64,000 nucleotides of DNA from Fibrobacter sp. UWEL (GTDB taxonomy: Bacteria; Fibrobacterota; Fibrobacteria; Fibrobacterales; Fibrobacteraceae): the NCBI RefSeq assembly GCF_900142535.1, contig NZ_FRBE01000009.1, positions 62,001 to 126,000 of the forward strand. The letters are read 5' to 3'. Below are positions 51,850 through 60,575 of the stretch, in pieces. The position numbers were made by a program, and so were the translations under genes. A model generated the notes under the pieces. That model was not told where the DNA came from. It did no database searches and was given only the letters and a program-made list of their open reading frames with translations. How positions within the stretch are numbered: position 1 is the stretch's first letter; the number at the start of each line of letters is the position of its first letter.

Positions 51850-52905
51850 CTAGTACTTTAACGAATTGACGTTGTCCGTCTCGTAAATTTTCCAGCCGTG
51901 AGCACCACCGTCAGTAAAGTTAAAGGGCATGGTAAAGCCATCCAGCTTTCTGAGAGCATCAACGACTTCTTTTTTGCGAGTAGGTTCAACAAAGAACATG
52001 ATGAAGCCACCGCCACCGGCACCGCTAACCTTACCAGCCTTTGCACCTGCTGCAGTAGCAACTTCAAAAGCTTCCTCGATAACCGGATTGGTAATGGCAT
52101 TAGCCATTTTTTTCTTGTCTTCCCAGTTCTGGCCAAGCACCTTACTAAAGGACTGCATGTCACCCTTCAAGACAGCAAGCTTCATATCCACCGAGCCTTG
52201 CTTAATTCGATGCATTGCTTCCACGGACTTTGAATTACCGCTTTCCGTATTCTTTTTCTGCTCATCAATAATCTGGGCAGATGAACGGCTTCTTCCAGTA
52301 AAGTAGAGAACCATGGATGCTTCAAGTTCATCCACAATCCAACGCTTGATCTTAAGGGGGTTCACGATAACAACATCGTTCGGCAGAAATTCCATATAAT
52401 TGAACCCGCCAAACGCTGCAGCATACTGATCCTGTTTTCCTCCACTTAGGCCAAGATCCTTACGTTCGATTTCGTAGGCAAGACGGGCAATTTCATAATC
52501 ACCCAGAGGGAGGCCAAGCCATTCAACAAAGGCCTTTAGAATACTGACAACCATGGTAGACGATGTTCCCAGGCCAGAACCTGCGGGAGCATCATTGTAG
52601 GTCGTTATCTTAAAAGATTTCAGAGGGATGTCGAAGTCACGAACTACACGATTGTAGGTGCCCTTAATTAAGTCCCCCTTCCCGTTGGTGGGAATCTCTT
52701 TAGCTACAGGATAAGATTCAAAGCAGTCACTATCATGACCCTGAATCGTAATCATGCCGTCGTCAGTTTCTTCAATAGTGGTATATGCGTACAAATTGAT
52801 TGTTGCATTTAAAACAAGTCCACCATAAATATCACTATAAGGAGACACATCGCTACCGCCTCCGGCAAGACCGAGACGAAGAGGTGCTTTACTGCGAATA
52901 ATCAT
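51850..52905 (-). CDS. hddA: D-glycero-alpha-D-manno-heptose-7-phosphate kinase (HddA-like, GHMP)
   Basis: A 351-residue GHMP kinase. [24 protein letters not shown] opens it; [18 protein letters not shown] is the phosphate-binding loop; [15 protein letters not shown] the third motif. HddA rather than FKP or galactokinase is indicated by the operon. ATG 52905 with AAGGA; a TTG at 52911 is not used. It phosphorylates C1 in the alpha form, which directs the pathway to GDP-heptose and not to the ADP-heptose used in LPS core. Confidence 0.9.
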   Translation of the reverse strand: MIIRSKAPLRLGLAGGGSDVSPYSDIYGGLVLNATINLYAYTTIEETDDGMITIQGHDSDCFESYPVAKEIPTNGKGDLIKGTYNRVVRDFDIPLKSFKITTYNDAPAGSGLGTSSTMVVSILKAFVEWLGLPLGDYEIARLAYEIERKDLGLSGGKQDQYAAAFGGFNYMEFLPNDVVIVNPLKIKRWIVDELEASMVLYFTGRSRSSAQIIDEQKKNTESGNSKSVEAMHRIKQGSVDMKLAVLKGDMQSFSKVLGQNWEDKKKMANAITNPVIEEAFEVATAAGAKAGKVSGAGGGGFIMFFVEPTRKKEVVDALRKLDGFTMPFNFTDGGAHGWKIYETDNVNSLKY

Positions 52906-52926
52906 GAGCAAATCCTTAAAGAGCCT

Positions 52927-54297
52927 TTATTCCGCCTTACCCTTACCAATGCTGGTCACTTCAAAGCCAATCTTACGAAGGGCATCAGCATCCAGGATGT
53001 TACGACCATCAAATACGAAAGCGGGCTTAGCCATGGAGGCGAAGATGCGCTTCCAATCCAGTTCAGCGAAGCACTTCCATTCGGTGCAGACCACCACAGC
53101 GTGTGCGCCCTCGGCTGCCTTGTAGGCATCTTCTTCGAACTGGACCTGATCCAGCACGTCCTTCAGGTCGCGCTTGGCATCAGGGATAGCCTTGGGGTCA
53201 GTGACGACCGGCACTGCATGTTCGGCCAGCAAATCGCGAACCACCAGGTTAGCGGGGCTTTCGCGAGTGTCACCGGTGTTTGCCTTGAAAGCAAAACCAA
53301 AGACTGCGATCTTCTTGCCTGCGATGGTATTGAACATGGTTTCCAGCATGCGGTCCACCACACGATGGGTCTGCCATTCGTTAATCTTCACAACGCTTTC
53401 CCAGTAGGCAGCAACTTCGGGCAGGCCGTAGTAGCCACACAGGTACACCAGGTTCAAGATATCCTTCTTGAAGCAGGAGCCACCGAAACCGATGGAAGCC
53501 TTCAGGAACTTAGGTCCGATACGTTTGTCCTTGCCCATCACATAGGCGACTTCGTCCACATCGGCGCCGGTACGTTCGCAGAGGGCGCTGATAGAGTTAA
53601 TGGAGCTAATACGCTGGGCCAAGAAGGCGTTTGCAGTAAGCTTGGTAAGTTCGGAACTCCACAGATTGGTAGTCAGGATGCGATCACGGGGAACCCAGTG
53701 GGCATAGACATCCACAAGTTTCTGGCAGGCAGCCAGGCCGGATTCAGTCTGGTGGCTACCGATAAGAACACGGTCCGGTTCGAAAAGGTCCTGAATGGCA
53801 GTACCTTCGGCCAGGAATTCCGGGTTGGAAAGGACTTCGAAATGGAGGCCCTTGTCGTTAGAATTCAGGATTCGTTCCATGGCAGCTGCGGTACGGACAG
53901 GCAGCGTGGACTTTTCCACGATGATCTTGCCTTCGTCGGCGATGTCCAGAATGTTGCGAGCAGTCTTTTCCCAGTACTGAAGGTCAGAGGCCTTACCGGC
54001 GCCATGACCAAACGTCTTGGTGGGAGTGTTTACGGAAACGAAGATAATGTCAGCTTCCTTGATGGCAGCCGGAATATCGGTACTGAAGAACAAGTTGCGG
54101 CCACGGGCACGCTTTACCACATCATCCAGACCAGGTTCAAAAATAGGCAGGTTTTCGCTGTTCCAGGCATCAATACGAGACTGGTTGATATCCACAACAG
54201 TCACTTTAACATCGGGGCACTTGTCGGCGATAACAGTCATAGTGGGGCCACCGACATAGCCCGCGCCAATGCAAAGAATCTTAGTAGTAAAACTCAT
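52927..54297 (-). CDS. UDP-glucose 6-dehydrogenase
   Basis: A 456-residue NAD-dependent sugar dehydrogenase, longer than the short bacterial Ugd and like the animal/plant form. [15 protein letters not shown] (NAD loop), [48 protein letters not shown] with the catalytic Cys, [17 protein letters not shown]. It makes UDP-glucuronate for the polysaccharide. ATG 54297 is used over a longer reading to 54339. It heads the ugd-hddA-gmhA-hddC-gmhB unit with gaps of 3-21 nt. Confidence 0.93.
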   Translation of the reverse strand: MSFTTKILCIGAGYVGGPTMTVIADKCPDVKVTVVDINQSRIDAWNSENLPIFEPGLDDVVKRARGRNLFFSTDIPAAIKEADIIFVSVNTPTKTFGHGAGKASDLQYWEKTARNILDIADEGKIIVEKSTLPVRTAAAMERILNSNDKGLHFEVLSNPEFLAEGTAIQDLFEPDRVLIGSHQTESGLAACQKLVDVYAHWVPRDRILTTNLWSSELTKLTANAFLAQRISSINSISALCERTGADVDEVAYVMGKDKRIGPKFLKASIGFGGSCFKKDILNLVYLCGYYGLPEVAAYWESVVKINEWQTHRVVDRMLETMFNTIAGKKIAVFGFAFKANTGDTRESPANLVVRDLLAEHAVPVVTDPKAIPDAKRDLKDVLDQVQFEEDAYKAAEGAHAVVVCTEWKCFAELDWKRIFASMAKPAFVFDGRNILDADALRKIGFEVTSIGKGKAE

Positions 54298-54393
54298 AAT
54301 GGTTATAATGTAGATAATTTCTAAAATAGAGATTTTCAAAAATTAGAAATGCCGTCTAATCTCAATTACAATAAGGTTTTATTTCATCTTTTT

Positions 54394-54419
54394 CGTTCTC
54401 TAGACGTTCTCTCTAGACG
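54394..54419. repeat. Two 13-bp direct repeats upstream of ugd
   Basis: CGTTCTCTAGACG and, 13 nt on, a close copy ending in TCTCTAGACG. They share TCTAGACG. They lie about 100 bp upstream of the ugd start and just past the CotH gene's stop, so they may be part of the ugd control region. Confidence 0.4.
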
Positions 54420-54427
54420 CAGAAATG

Positions 54428-57232
54428 TTATCTAAAAATTGCATTCAGGGAACTGACTTCTCCAGGCATAATTATTCTTGTAGGCGATGTTACTCCATCG
54501 CTCCAATTTGAGAAAACACGACCACCGGATTCCACCGCGGATATTTCCACAGGGAGCCCTTCAAAGAAGTTTATTTCCATAGGTGAAACATCTAGGGCAA
54601 GCCCGTGAACAGCAATGGTTCCGCCTCCAGAAACAGACAGAGTAACAGGAGCCCGCGAACCCAAAGCAAAGTATTCCTGCAGTTCGCTTTGGATAATTCC
54701 GGGACGTTCCTTGGCAAAATTCTTGATGTTATTTAAGGACGTGGTCATCCACTTGGAATTTCGGTCCCAAGCTTTCTGATCGCGTTCAATTTCAGAACTA
54801 ATATCACCCATCAGCTTATTGATTCGAGCAGTCACTCTAGAGCTTTCAAAATTCATCACAAGCAGAACGGCCATGCGGTTTATAAAAGCACTTCTGAAGC
54901 CATCGTTTTCCAGGAGTCTACGCAACAACAACGTGGATTCAGGGCCATTAGGCCAGGACTCCCCATCTTCTGCAGTAGCAAACTCAAAAATGTTGTTCTT
55001 ATAGCTACTCATTCCAGAACCAAAGCCAAAATCGGTGTCGTAGATGAACCATTTCCACTGGGTTTTAGGATTGCTGCAACGCCACTTTTTCAGGTTATTG
55101 CTGGGCCAGTCACGGTTGTCAATAAACAGTTCCGACAAGACGTAATTGATGAAATTGCCTACGTCAATCTGGGCGGCAACCTTTTCGTAATTTGCGTCGT
55201 CATCCAGATGGGCGGATTCCAGCCAATCCATCATGGCCTGGTATTCCGTAGAGGACCCGTTGGAAGCGGAATTATCCGCCTTCAACAAGTCAATGGACTT
55301 GGGATCCATTCCATAATGGGTTTCGAAATAATATTCCGTAGAACGTTCACGAATGTTATGGATTCCATAGTATTCGCCGTTATAGTACACGATGGAAGCT
55401 CGTCCTCGCTGGTAATCTACCCCAAGGCCTTCCGTAATGGAAGAAGCCAGCATGTCGCGAATATAGTCGTTTCCGTTATTGCTGCCGTTATCCCGAAGAA
55501 CAAATCCCTTGAAGGATTTCAGCTCCGGAAATCCCGGGAACAAGGGATATTTCAAACGTTTATCGCCGTATTTTTCCCTGAAGGTGATGGCCACGGATTT
55601 TTTCTCGTTCATGCGGCTGTAATTACCGAATATTTCAAGACCAGCATCTTTCGCAAACGCAGGCTGATTTACTCCTGCTTCAATCAATTCAACAAAGACG
55701 GGGATTTCCTTATCCAGCCAGTAGTTGGCACCATAGTGAGGTTCCGCAGTCTGTGCAAAATTGCCTTCCATATAGATGCCTGTATCCGGATTAAACATGG
55801 AGCCCGGATCTACGGTAACGAATACGGCGGGAACAGCAGGAGCCTTTTCAAAAATGTAGGTGCGATTCAGCAGTTTACCTGGCATGGCTCCTGGAACAAA
55901 ACTGCCGCAGCGAACGGTCGTGTTTTTATCAAAGCCAAGTACCGTTATAAGAGGGCTTTCTTCGGTAGGAGCTTTTCCACCTAGCTCACAACGGATCGCA
56001 TAACCTTCGGGAAAATTCACCACAAAAGGTGCCTGATAAAAACCGGAGGGCGGCAGTTCCGTCAGGGTATCCAGCGCAGGGGATCTCACGGGATAAACCT
56101 CCCCAACGCTTAATCCGTAGGGAGACGGTTCCGCAAAGCCAAAGCCGGCTGTTCCATTCACAGAACCGTAGGACCAGCTTTTCCCAGCAGGAATTTCCGG
56201 ATAAGTGAGTGAATCCATCAGGAAGCCGTTTTCGTCCAGCAGGAACAAGGCTCCGCCGGTCTTTTTCGCCTTGAAGGAAGCGTGGGGTTCATGACCTCGA
56301 TTGCGGGCGATGTAACTGAAGATCTTTACAGAGACTTCCTGAGATTCCTTGGACTCGGGACTCATGCGGGTGCCGTAAATATTTGCAAGGTCCGGGAATG
56401 TAGTCCCAGCGGGAAGAGAAACGCGATACACCGTAGAAGAGTCTCCCGTTCCTGTTAGGACGATTTCATATCCTTTCCAGTCGTCCATATCGGGCTGGGT
56501 CAATCGGAAAGAAACCTTGCGGTCCTTGGTAATGTAGGCGTTCATAAGAATTTCATTAGCGCCGGAAATATCCACCACGTCTTCGGGATCCGTAGAGCCA
56601 GTTCCAATCATGACAGAAATGGAAGACCAACCCAATTCCTCGTTGTCCCCCAGTTTCATCACCGCACCACAGCGACGTTTTCCATCTTCCTTGAAACAAA
56701 GTTTCTTCTGGCCAGGCAGGGGATCGGCGTAACTGAAGCCAGCCACATCCTCATTCTGGGAATCGGTCCAGCTCCAATATCCCGGGCCAATCATTTCCGT
56801 GGAATCGGTCGGAGCCACATAATCCTTTAGGTCCTTGCCGGACAAGAACACCACCATAAAACCCTGGGCAGGGACCACCACGTTTCCGAAAGTCCACTTG
56901 GTGGGCTTATCCAGAGAATTGGTCAAGTATTTTCCAGCAAGGTTCACCGGTTCGTCAGAAGTATTGAGGATTTCAATCCAGCTACCATCCCCACCTTCAT
57001 GATCCTCATACACCAAGTTGGTGGGATCTACTTCCGTAAACATCAAAGGACCACCCACATAAGGCACGTTTATGGAAGAGCTCGAGGAACTATTAGAGTT
57101 GCTCGGCAACGAAGGTTTACTTGCTCCATCATCGGAACAGGCGGAAAGTCCTAATGCACCAAAAGCCAGGCAAGCAGAGGCTAACCCGGCATAGGATTTC
57201 CGAAGTAAAGCAGTCTTTAGATCACATCCCAT
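54428..57232 (-). CDS. Lipoprotein with lamin-tail domain and CotH kinase domain
   Basis: A 934-residue surface protein. Lipobox LGLSAC (Cys32), a Ser-rich linker (SNSNSSSSSS), then a lamin-tail domain (about 60-165: MFTEVDPTN, WIEILNTSDEPVNLAGKYL, VVPAQGFMVVFLSG). A second beta-rich region and FN3-like part follow to about 470. CotH motifs lie at about 500-800 (GNYSRMNEKKSVAITFREKYG, LRDNGSNNGNDYIRDMLASSI, YYGIHNIRERSTEYYFETHYG, KWFIYDTDFGFG). It ends with a bacterial repeat-like beta domain (VTLSVSGGGTIAVHGL). The usual terminal repeat of such multidomain Fibrobacter proteins is present. Function unknown; the kinase-like domain may phosphorylate secreted proteins. Confidence 0.8.
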   Translation of the reverse strand: MGCDLKTALLRKSYAGLASACLAFGALGLSACSDDGASKPSLPSNSNSSSSSSINVPYVGGPLMFTEVDPTNLVYEDHEGGDGSWIEILNTSDEPVNLAGKYLTNSLDKPTKWTFGNVVVPAQGFMVVFLSGKDLKDYVAPTDSTEMIGPGYWSWTDSQNEDVAGFSYADPLPGQKKLCFKEDGKRRCGAVMKLGDNEELGWSSISVMIGTGSTDPEDVVDISGANEILMNAYITKDRKVSFRLTQPDMDDWKGYEIVLTGTGDSSTVYRVSLPAGTTFPDLANIYGTRMSPESKESQEVSVKIFSYIARNRGHEPHASFKAKKTGGALFLLDENGFLMDSLTYPEIPAGKSWSYGSVNGTAGFGFAEPSPYGLSVGEVYPVRSPALDTLTELPPSGFYQAPFVVNFPEGYAIRCELGGKAPTEESPLITVLGFDKNTTVRCGSFVPGAMPGKLLNRTYIFEKAPAVPAVFVTVDPGSMFNPDTGIYMEGNFAQTAEPHYGANYWLDKEIPVFVELIEAGVNQPAFAKDAGLEIFGNYSRMNEKKSVAITFREKYGDKRLKYPLFPGFPELKSFKGFVLRDNGSNNGNDYIRDMLASSITEGLGVDYQRGRASIVYYNGEYYGIHNIRERSTEYYFETHYGMDPKSIDLLKADNSASNGSSTEYQAMMDWLESAHLDDDANYEKVAAQIDVGNFINYVLSELFIDNRDWPSNNLKKWRCSNPKTQWKWFIYDTDFGFGSGMSSYKNNIFEFATAEDGESWPNGPESTLLLRRLLENDGFRSAFINRMAVLLVMNFESSRVTARINKLMGDISSEIERDQKAWDRNSKWMTTSLNNIKNFAKERPGIIQSELQEYFALGSRAPVTLSVSGGGTIAVHGLALDVSPMEINFFEGLPVEISAVESGGRVFSNWSDGVTSPTRIIMPGEVSSLNAIFR

Positions 57233-57279
57233 ACCATCAAATATACTCGCTATTTGAAGCGGGAGTCCTTACTTATTTC

Positions 57280-58140
57280 CTACAAGTTGGAGGATTTTTT
57301 CCTCTTTTTACCCTTTCTGCGAGGTCTGCGGACCACAAACAGAGCAGACCCAGACAGTACTAAAATCACGGAAATAATTTTACCCAATGGGAATGTTTCC
57401 GAGAAAACCACAGCCCCCGCGATAGTGGGAACAGCGGCCCCGACAGCAGCACTGAAGGGAATAATGAAGAGGGCTCGGCCTCTGGAAAAAGAAATCTGGG
57501 AATAAAGAAAGGCGATGCCATAGGTAGCGATATAACCTAGTGTTCTAAAGTCCAGCAATAGATTTCCCACAGACGAGAAGGATATATGATCCAGGTCAAA
57601 ATCCATGGCCAGGCTCTTATAGAACGCGGCAGAAATACCGAAGCCTACGCCCATAATCAGGGAATCTGCAATTTCGCGGTCACGGCCAAACAGGTGAACC
57701 AGAAGGGTAATTCCACAAACAACGCCGGCATATATCCAGAGCATGGAAATATTCTGAACGCTAGTCACCCCACCCAGGGATTCCACAGAATAAAGAAGTC
57801 CTGCCACCACAAAACAGATGGCCACCACAATGCGGCGGGTCAAAACTTCCTTCAGAATCACAAAGCCCATCAAGGCGGTGAGAACCGGATTCAGCACCAT
57901 CATGGGTTGCACTTGGCTCAAGTCATAGCGGGCCATAGCAATATAGTACCCTAAGGTTGCAAGACCAGAACAGCCAATTCCCAGCCACCAGTAGCCATTG
58001 GATAGAACACCCTTCAGGAACTGCCAGGGGTTGGAAACGCCTCCCGTTTTCTTACCCACGGTGGACACCCCGGATTTTTCCAGGATGTTTCCGCAAGCAA
58101 ACAGAAACGCAGGACCGATGGTGAGAAGAAGGAAAAGCAT
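57280..58140 (-). CDS. EamA/DMT-family transporter
   Basis: A 286-residue inner-membrane protein with ten helices in two EamA halves. GCSGLATLGYYIAMARYDLSQVQPMMVLNPVLTALMGFVILKEVLTRR is the typical helix 3-5 signature of the first half; FSRGRALFIIPFSAAVGAAVPTIAGAVVFSETFPLGKI that of the second. A basic tail follows. The substrate is unknown (amino acids and metabolites are common). The start codon follows the heptanucleotide array at 58142-58218 at once; no Shine-Dalgarno can be seen. Confidence 0.88.
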   Translation of the reverse strand: MLFLLLTIGPAFLFACGNILEKSGVSTVGKKTGGVSNPWQFLKGVLSNGYWWLGIGCSGLATLGYYIAMARYDLSQVQPMMVLNPVLTALMGFVILKEVLTRRIVVAICFVVAGLLYSVESLGGVTSVQNISMLWIYAGVVCGITLLVHLFGRDREIADSLIMGVGFGISAAFYKSLAMDFDLDHISFSSVGNLLLDFRTLGYIATYGIAFLYSQISFSRGRALFIIPFSAAVGAAVPTIAGAVVFSETFPLGKIISVILVLSGSALFVVRRPRRKGKKRKKSSNL

Positions 58141-58141
58141 T

Positions 58142-58218
58142 ACTAGTTATGAGATATGAATTATGAGTTATGAGTTATGAGTTATGAGATATGAGATATG
58201 AGTTCGTAATTCATAATT
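58142..58218. repeat. Heptanucleotide tandem array, 11 units
   Basis: Eleven consecutive 7-mers, mostly ATGAGTT or ATGAGAT (actagtt, atgagat, atgaatt, atgagtt x3, atgagat x2, atgagtt, cgtaatt, cataatt). On the coding (minus) strand the unit is AACTCAT or ATCTCAT. The array fills the whole gap between the transglycosylase stop (58220) and the EamA start (58140) on the minus strand. The same unit and orientation occur at 798-853. Confidence 0.9.
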
Positions 58219-58219
58219 A

Positions 58220-60568
58220 CTATAGTTCGTCGTAGATTTCCTGATAGATCCAGTAGTTGCCCATGACTCGTTTTACGTAGTCGCGGGTTTCGCGATAGCT
58301 GATTTCTTCAGAGCGGATATCCCAAGGCAGGTGGCCGCTTGCGGTCTGCCAACGCTTAGTGGGTTTAGGACCAGCATTGTAATTGCCCAGCACATACATG
58401 TAGTCATCCTTATAGGCGGCCTTCAAGTCCACCAGATAGCGGATGCCCAGACGGATATTCATGTAGGGATTGTACAACTGCTTGGGATCGAAGTTTTCCA
58501 GATTTTCCTGTTTGGCCAACATCTTGCCGGTAGAAGGCATAATCTGGAGAAGTCCACAGGCACCTGCAGGAGATGCGATTTCAAAATTGAAGATAGATTC
58601 CTGACGCATGACGCTATAGACGAAGAAGGGGTCAATGCGACTGCCGGAATGGAACTTCACCTGATCCTTGAAGGGAGTGGGATACAGATAATGCAGCACT
58701 CCCAGAGGAGGAGCCAGAAGAAGTCTACGGTCAATGTTTGCCTGGAACTGACGAGCCAAGCGATAGCCAGCAGCCACTTCACCCATTTCGTAGAACAGCA
58801 GGCCATATTCATAAAGGAAATCCAGACGTTTGGCGTTCTTCTTGCGGGCCTGATCATACAGGTTGAAAGCATGATCGCTAAAGCCATACAGGAACAAGGT
58901 CTTGATGCGGTCATAACGTTCCGGACTGTAGCTGGAATCCGGCTTTCCGGCCTTCTGGGCATCACGAATCCACTTCAGAGTTTCTTCCGCAGACATTTCC
59001 GTTCCGTGAGCGAAAGGAACCTGGGTTGAATCCATCAACTTATTTTCAATCAGTTTCATACGGCTACGATGAGCGTAGGAAGACAGAGGGAAATCCTGAA
59101 TACAATCCAGATAGGCTTCACGAGCCAGGGAATCCTGGCCCAGTTTCATGTAGGCATCCCCCAGGAACATACGGGCGCCGCTGCTGCTCCAGCGGTCATT
59201 TTCGTTCATGGCTTCCTTGAACATGTCTACAGCATTCTGCCACTGTTCCATCTTGAAGTAGACAAAGCCTGTACGGAACTTAGCCCAATTACGAAAGCTA
59301 CTCTTGCCGTAACGCTTATCCGCCAGCTCCTTATAACAGACCAGAGCACTATCAAACTTTTCCACCTGTTCGTAGTCAAAGCCACGACGCCACAGGTTGT
59401 CGCCGGTACTCTTGCTGTACTTGCTTACTACCTGGAGCTTGGAATCATAACGCTTAATGACCTTGGCGTACTTGGTAGAGCTTACCGTACGCATGCGCTT
59501 GAGGGCGGTTTCAATCCAGTCCTTCTTGGCTTCTACAGAGTCCACCAGGAAGATGTACTGCTTAATGGCATCATCTTCACGGCCTAAATTGCGATAGACA
59601 GAAGCACGCTTTTCCCACAGGGCGATACGATCTGCCATCGGGAGGGTGCTGAGGGGAAGCTTGCTCTGGAGGGAATCATCCGGAAGGGCTACGGCGCTTT
59701 CGGGATTTTTAGCCAGAAGGTCGGCGTCCATAATCTGGATGGAATCCAGCAGGGAAAGGCAGGCGGATGCTTCTTCCTTACCGCAGGCAATCTTTGCGTA
59801 GGCGACCTTTTCGTTTAGAGATTCCGGGGAGACTCTTTCCTGACGCAAGCGTTTGATGGAAGCGAAAGCGGAGTCCTTATATGCGGCGCTGGTAAGCAAC
59901 TGCATGTAGACGCGCTTGGCTTCCTTCGTCTTCTTGAACTGTTCCATGTACTGGGCGTAACGATACTTGAAGCTTGCAGACTCATCGGTCTTAGGATACT
60001 TATCGATGAAAGCCTTCAGGGAATCTGCCTGAGCTTTGTCGCTCAACTTCTTATCGAATGCAACAGAGCGAATTCGGAGCAAGTCCGCCTGGCGAAGCCA
60101 AGTGCTGTTCTTTTCCAGGCCTTTGTTCAGGGCCAGGGTTTCCCTCATCTTGGCATAATCACCTACGTTAAACTTGGCAGTTGCCATGCGCAGGATAACG
60201 CTTCCATCCAGGAAGGAATCCCTGCCACGAAGAGTATCGTAAGCGGCGTAGGAATTATCCCAGTCCCCCTTATAGTAGAACATGGCGGCAGTTGCAAAGT
60301 CGCGAATATTCTTGGACAGGGTCGTATCCTCGCTAGCAGCCTTCACACGATTGTAGCGAACTTCCACATCCTGGAACACCTTGGGATCAATCTGTTCTAA
60401 TTCCGCAAAAGGATTGCCTTCCACAGGTTTTTCCACGGAAAGAGCCGCCACGGAACTATCCGTCACCACAGCGGGATTTGAAACAGAGGAAGATGAATTT
60501 AAAGTCTGAGAAACAGCAAAGACGCCTGCAGAGCAAACGCCTAGTAGGATACAAAGGAAACGAATCAT
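58220..60568 (-). CDS. Soluble lytic transglycosylase (Slt-type) with TPR-like repeats
   Basis: A 782-residue periplasmic muramidase-like enzyme. Signal peptide (about 1-20). The long middle has helical TPR-type repeats (QYIFLVDSVEAKKDWIETAL, FRTGFVYFKMEQWQNAVDMFKEAM, FLGDAYMKLGQDSLAREAYLDCI). The catalytic SLT domain at about 640-760 has VMRQESIFNFEIASPAGACGLLQIMPSTGK, where Glu in RQES is the general acid, then NIRLGIRYLVDL and GNYNAGP. ATG 60568 is used; the longer reading starts at a TTG inside ptsI. Cuts peptidoglycan with 1,6-anhydro ends. Downstream of ptsI by 7 nt. Confidence 0.9.
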   Translation of the reverse strand: MIRFLCILLGVCSAGVFAVSQTLNSSSSVSNPAVVTDSSVAALSVEKPVEGNPFAELEQIDPKVFQDVEVRYNRVKAASEDTTLSKNIRDFATAAMFYYKGDWDNSYAAYDTLRGRDSFLDGSVILRMATAKFNVGDYAKMRETLALNKGLEKNSTWLRQADLLRIRSVAFDKKLSDKAQADSLKAFIDKYPKTDESASFKYRYAQYMEQFKKTKEAKRVYMQLLTSAAYKDSAFASIKRLRQERVSPESLNEKVAYAKIACGKEEASACLSLLDSIQIMDADLLAKNPESAVALPDDSLQSKLPLSTLPMADRIALWEKRASVYRNLGREDDAIKQYIFLVDSVEAKKDWIETALKRMRTVSSTKYAKVIKRYDSKLQVVSKYSKSTGDNLWRRGFDYEQVEKFDSALVCYKELADKRYGKSSFRNWAKFRTGFVYFKMEQWQNAVDMFKEAMNENDRWSSSGARMFLGDAYMKLGQDSLAREAYLDCIQDFPLSSYAHRSRMKLIENKLMDSTQVPFAHGTEMSAEETLKWIRDAQKAGKPDSSYSPERYDRIKTLFLYGFSDHAFNLYDQARKKNAKRLDFLYEYGLLFYEMGEVAAGYRLARQFQANIDRRLLLAPPLGVLHYLYPTPFKDQVKFHSGSRIDPFFVYSVMRQESIFNFEIASPAGACGLLQIMPSTGKMLAKQENLENFDPKQLYNPYMNIRLGIRYLVDLKAAYKDDYMYVLGNYNAGPKPTKRWQTASGHLPWDIRSEEISYRETRDYVKRVMGNYWIYQEIYDEL

Positions 60569-60575
60569 GTTCTTT

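Noticed and set aside
53101-54324. Long plus-strand reading opposite UDP-glucose dehydrogenase
   Set aside because: Shadow of the dehydrogenase gene; no RBS and no recognisable domain. The same applies to 25589-26902 opposite GH8 and 21703-22689 opposite the symporter.
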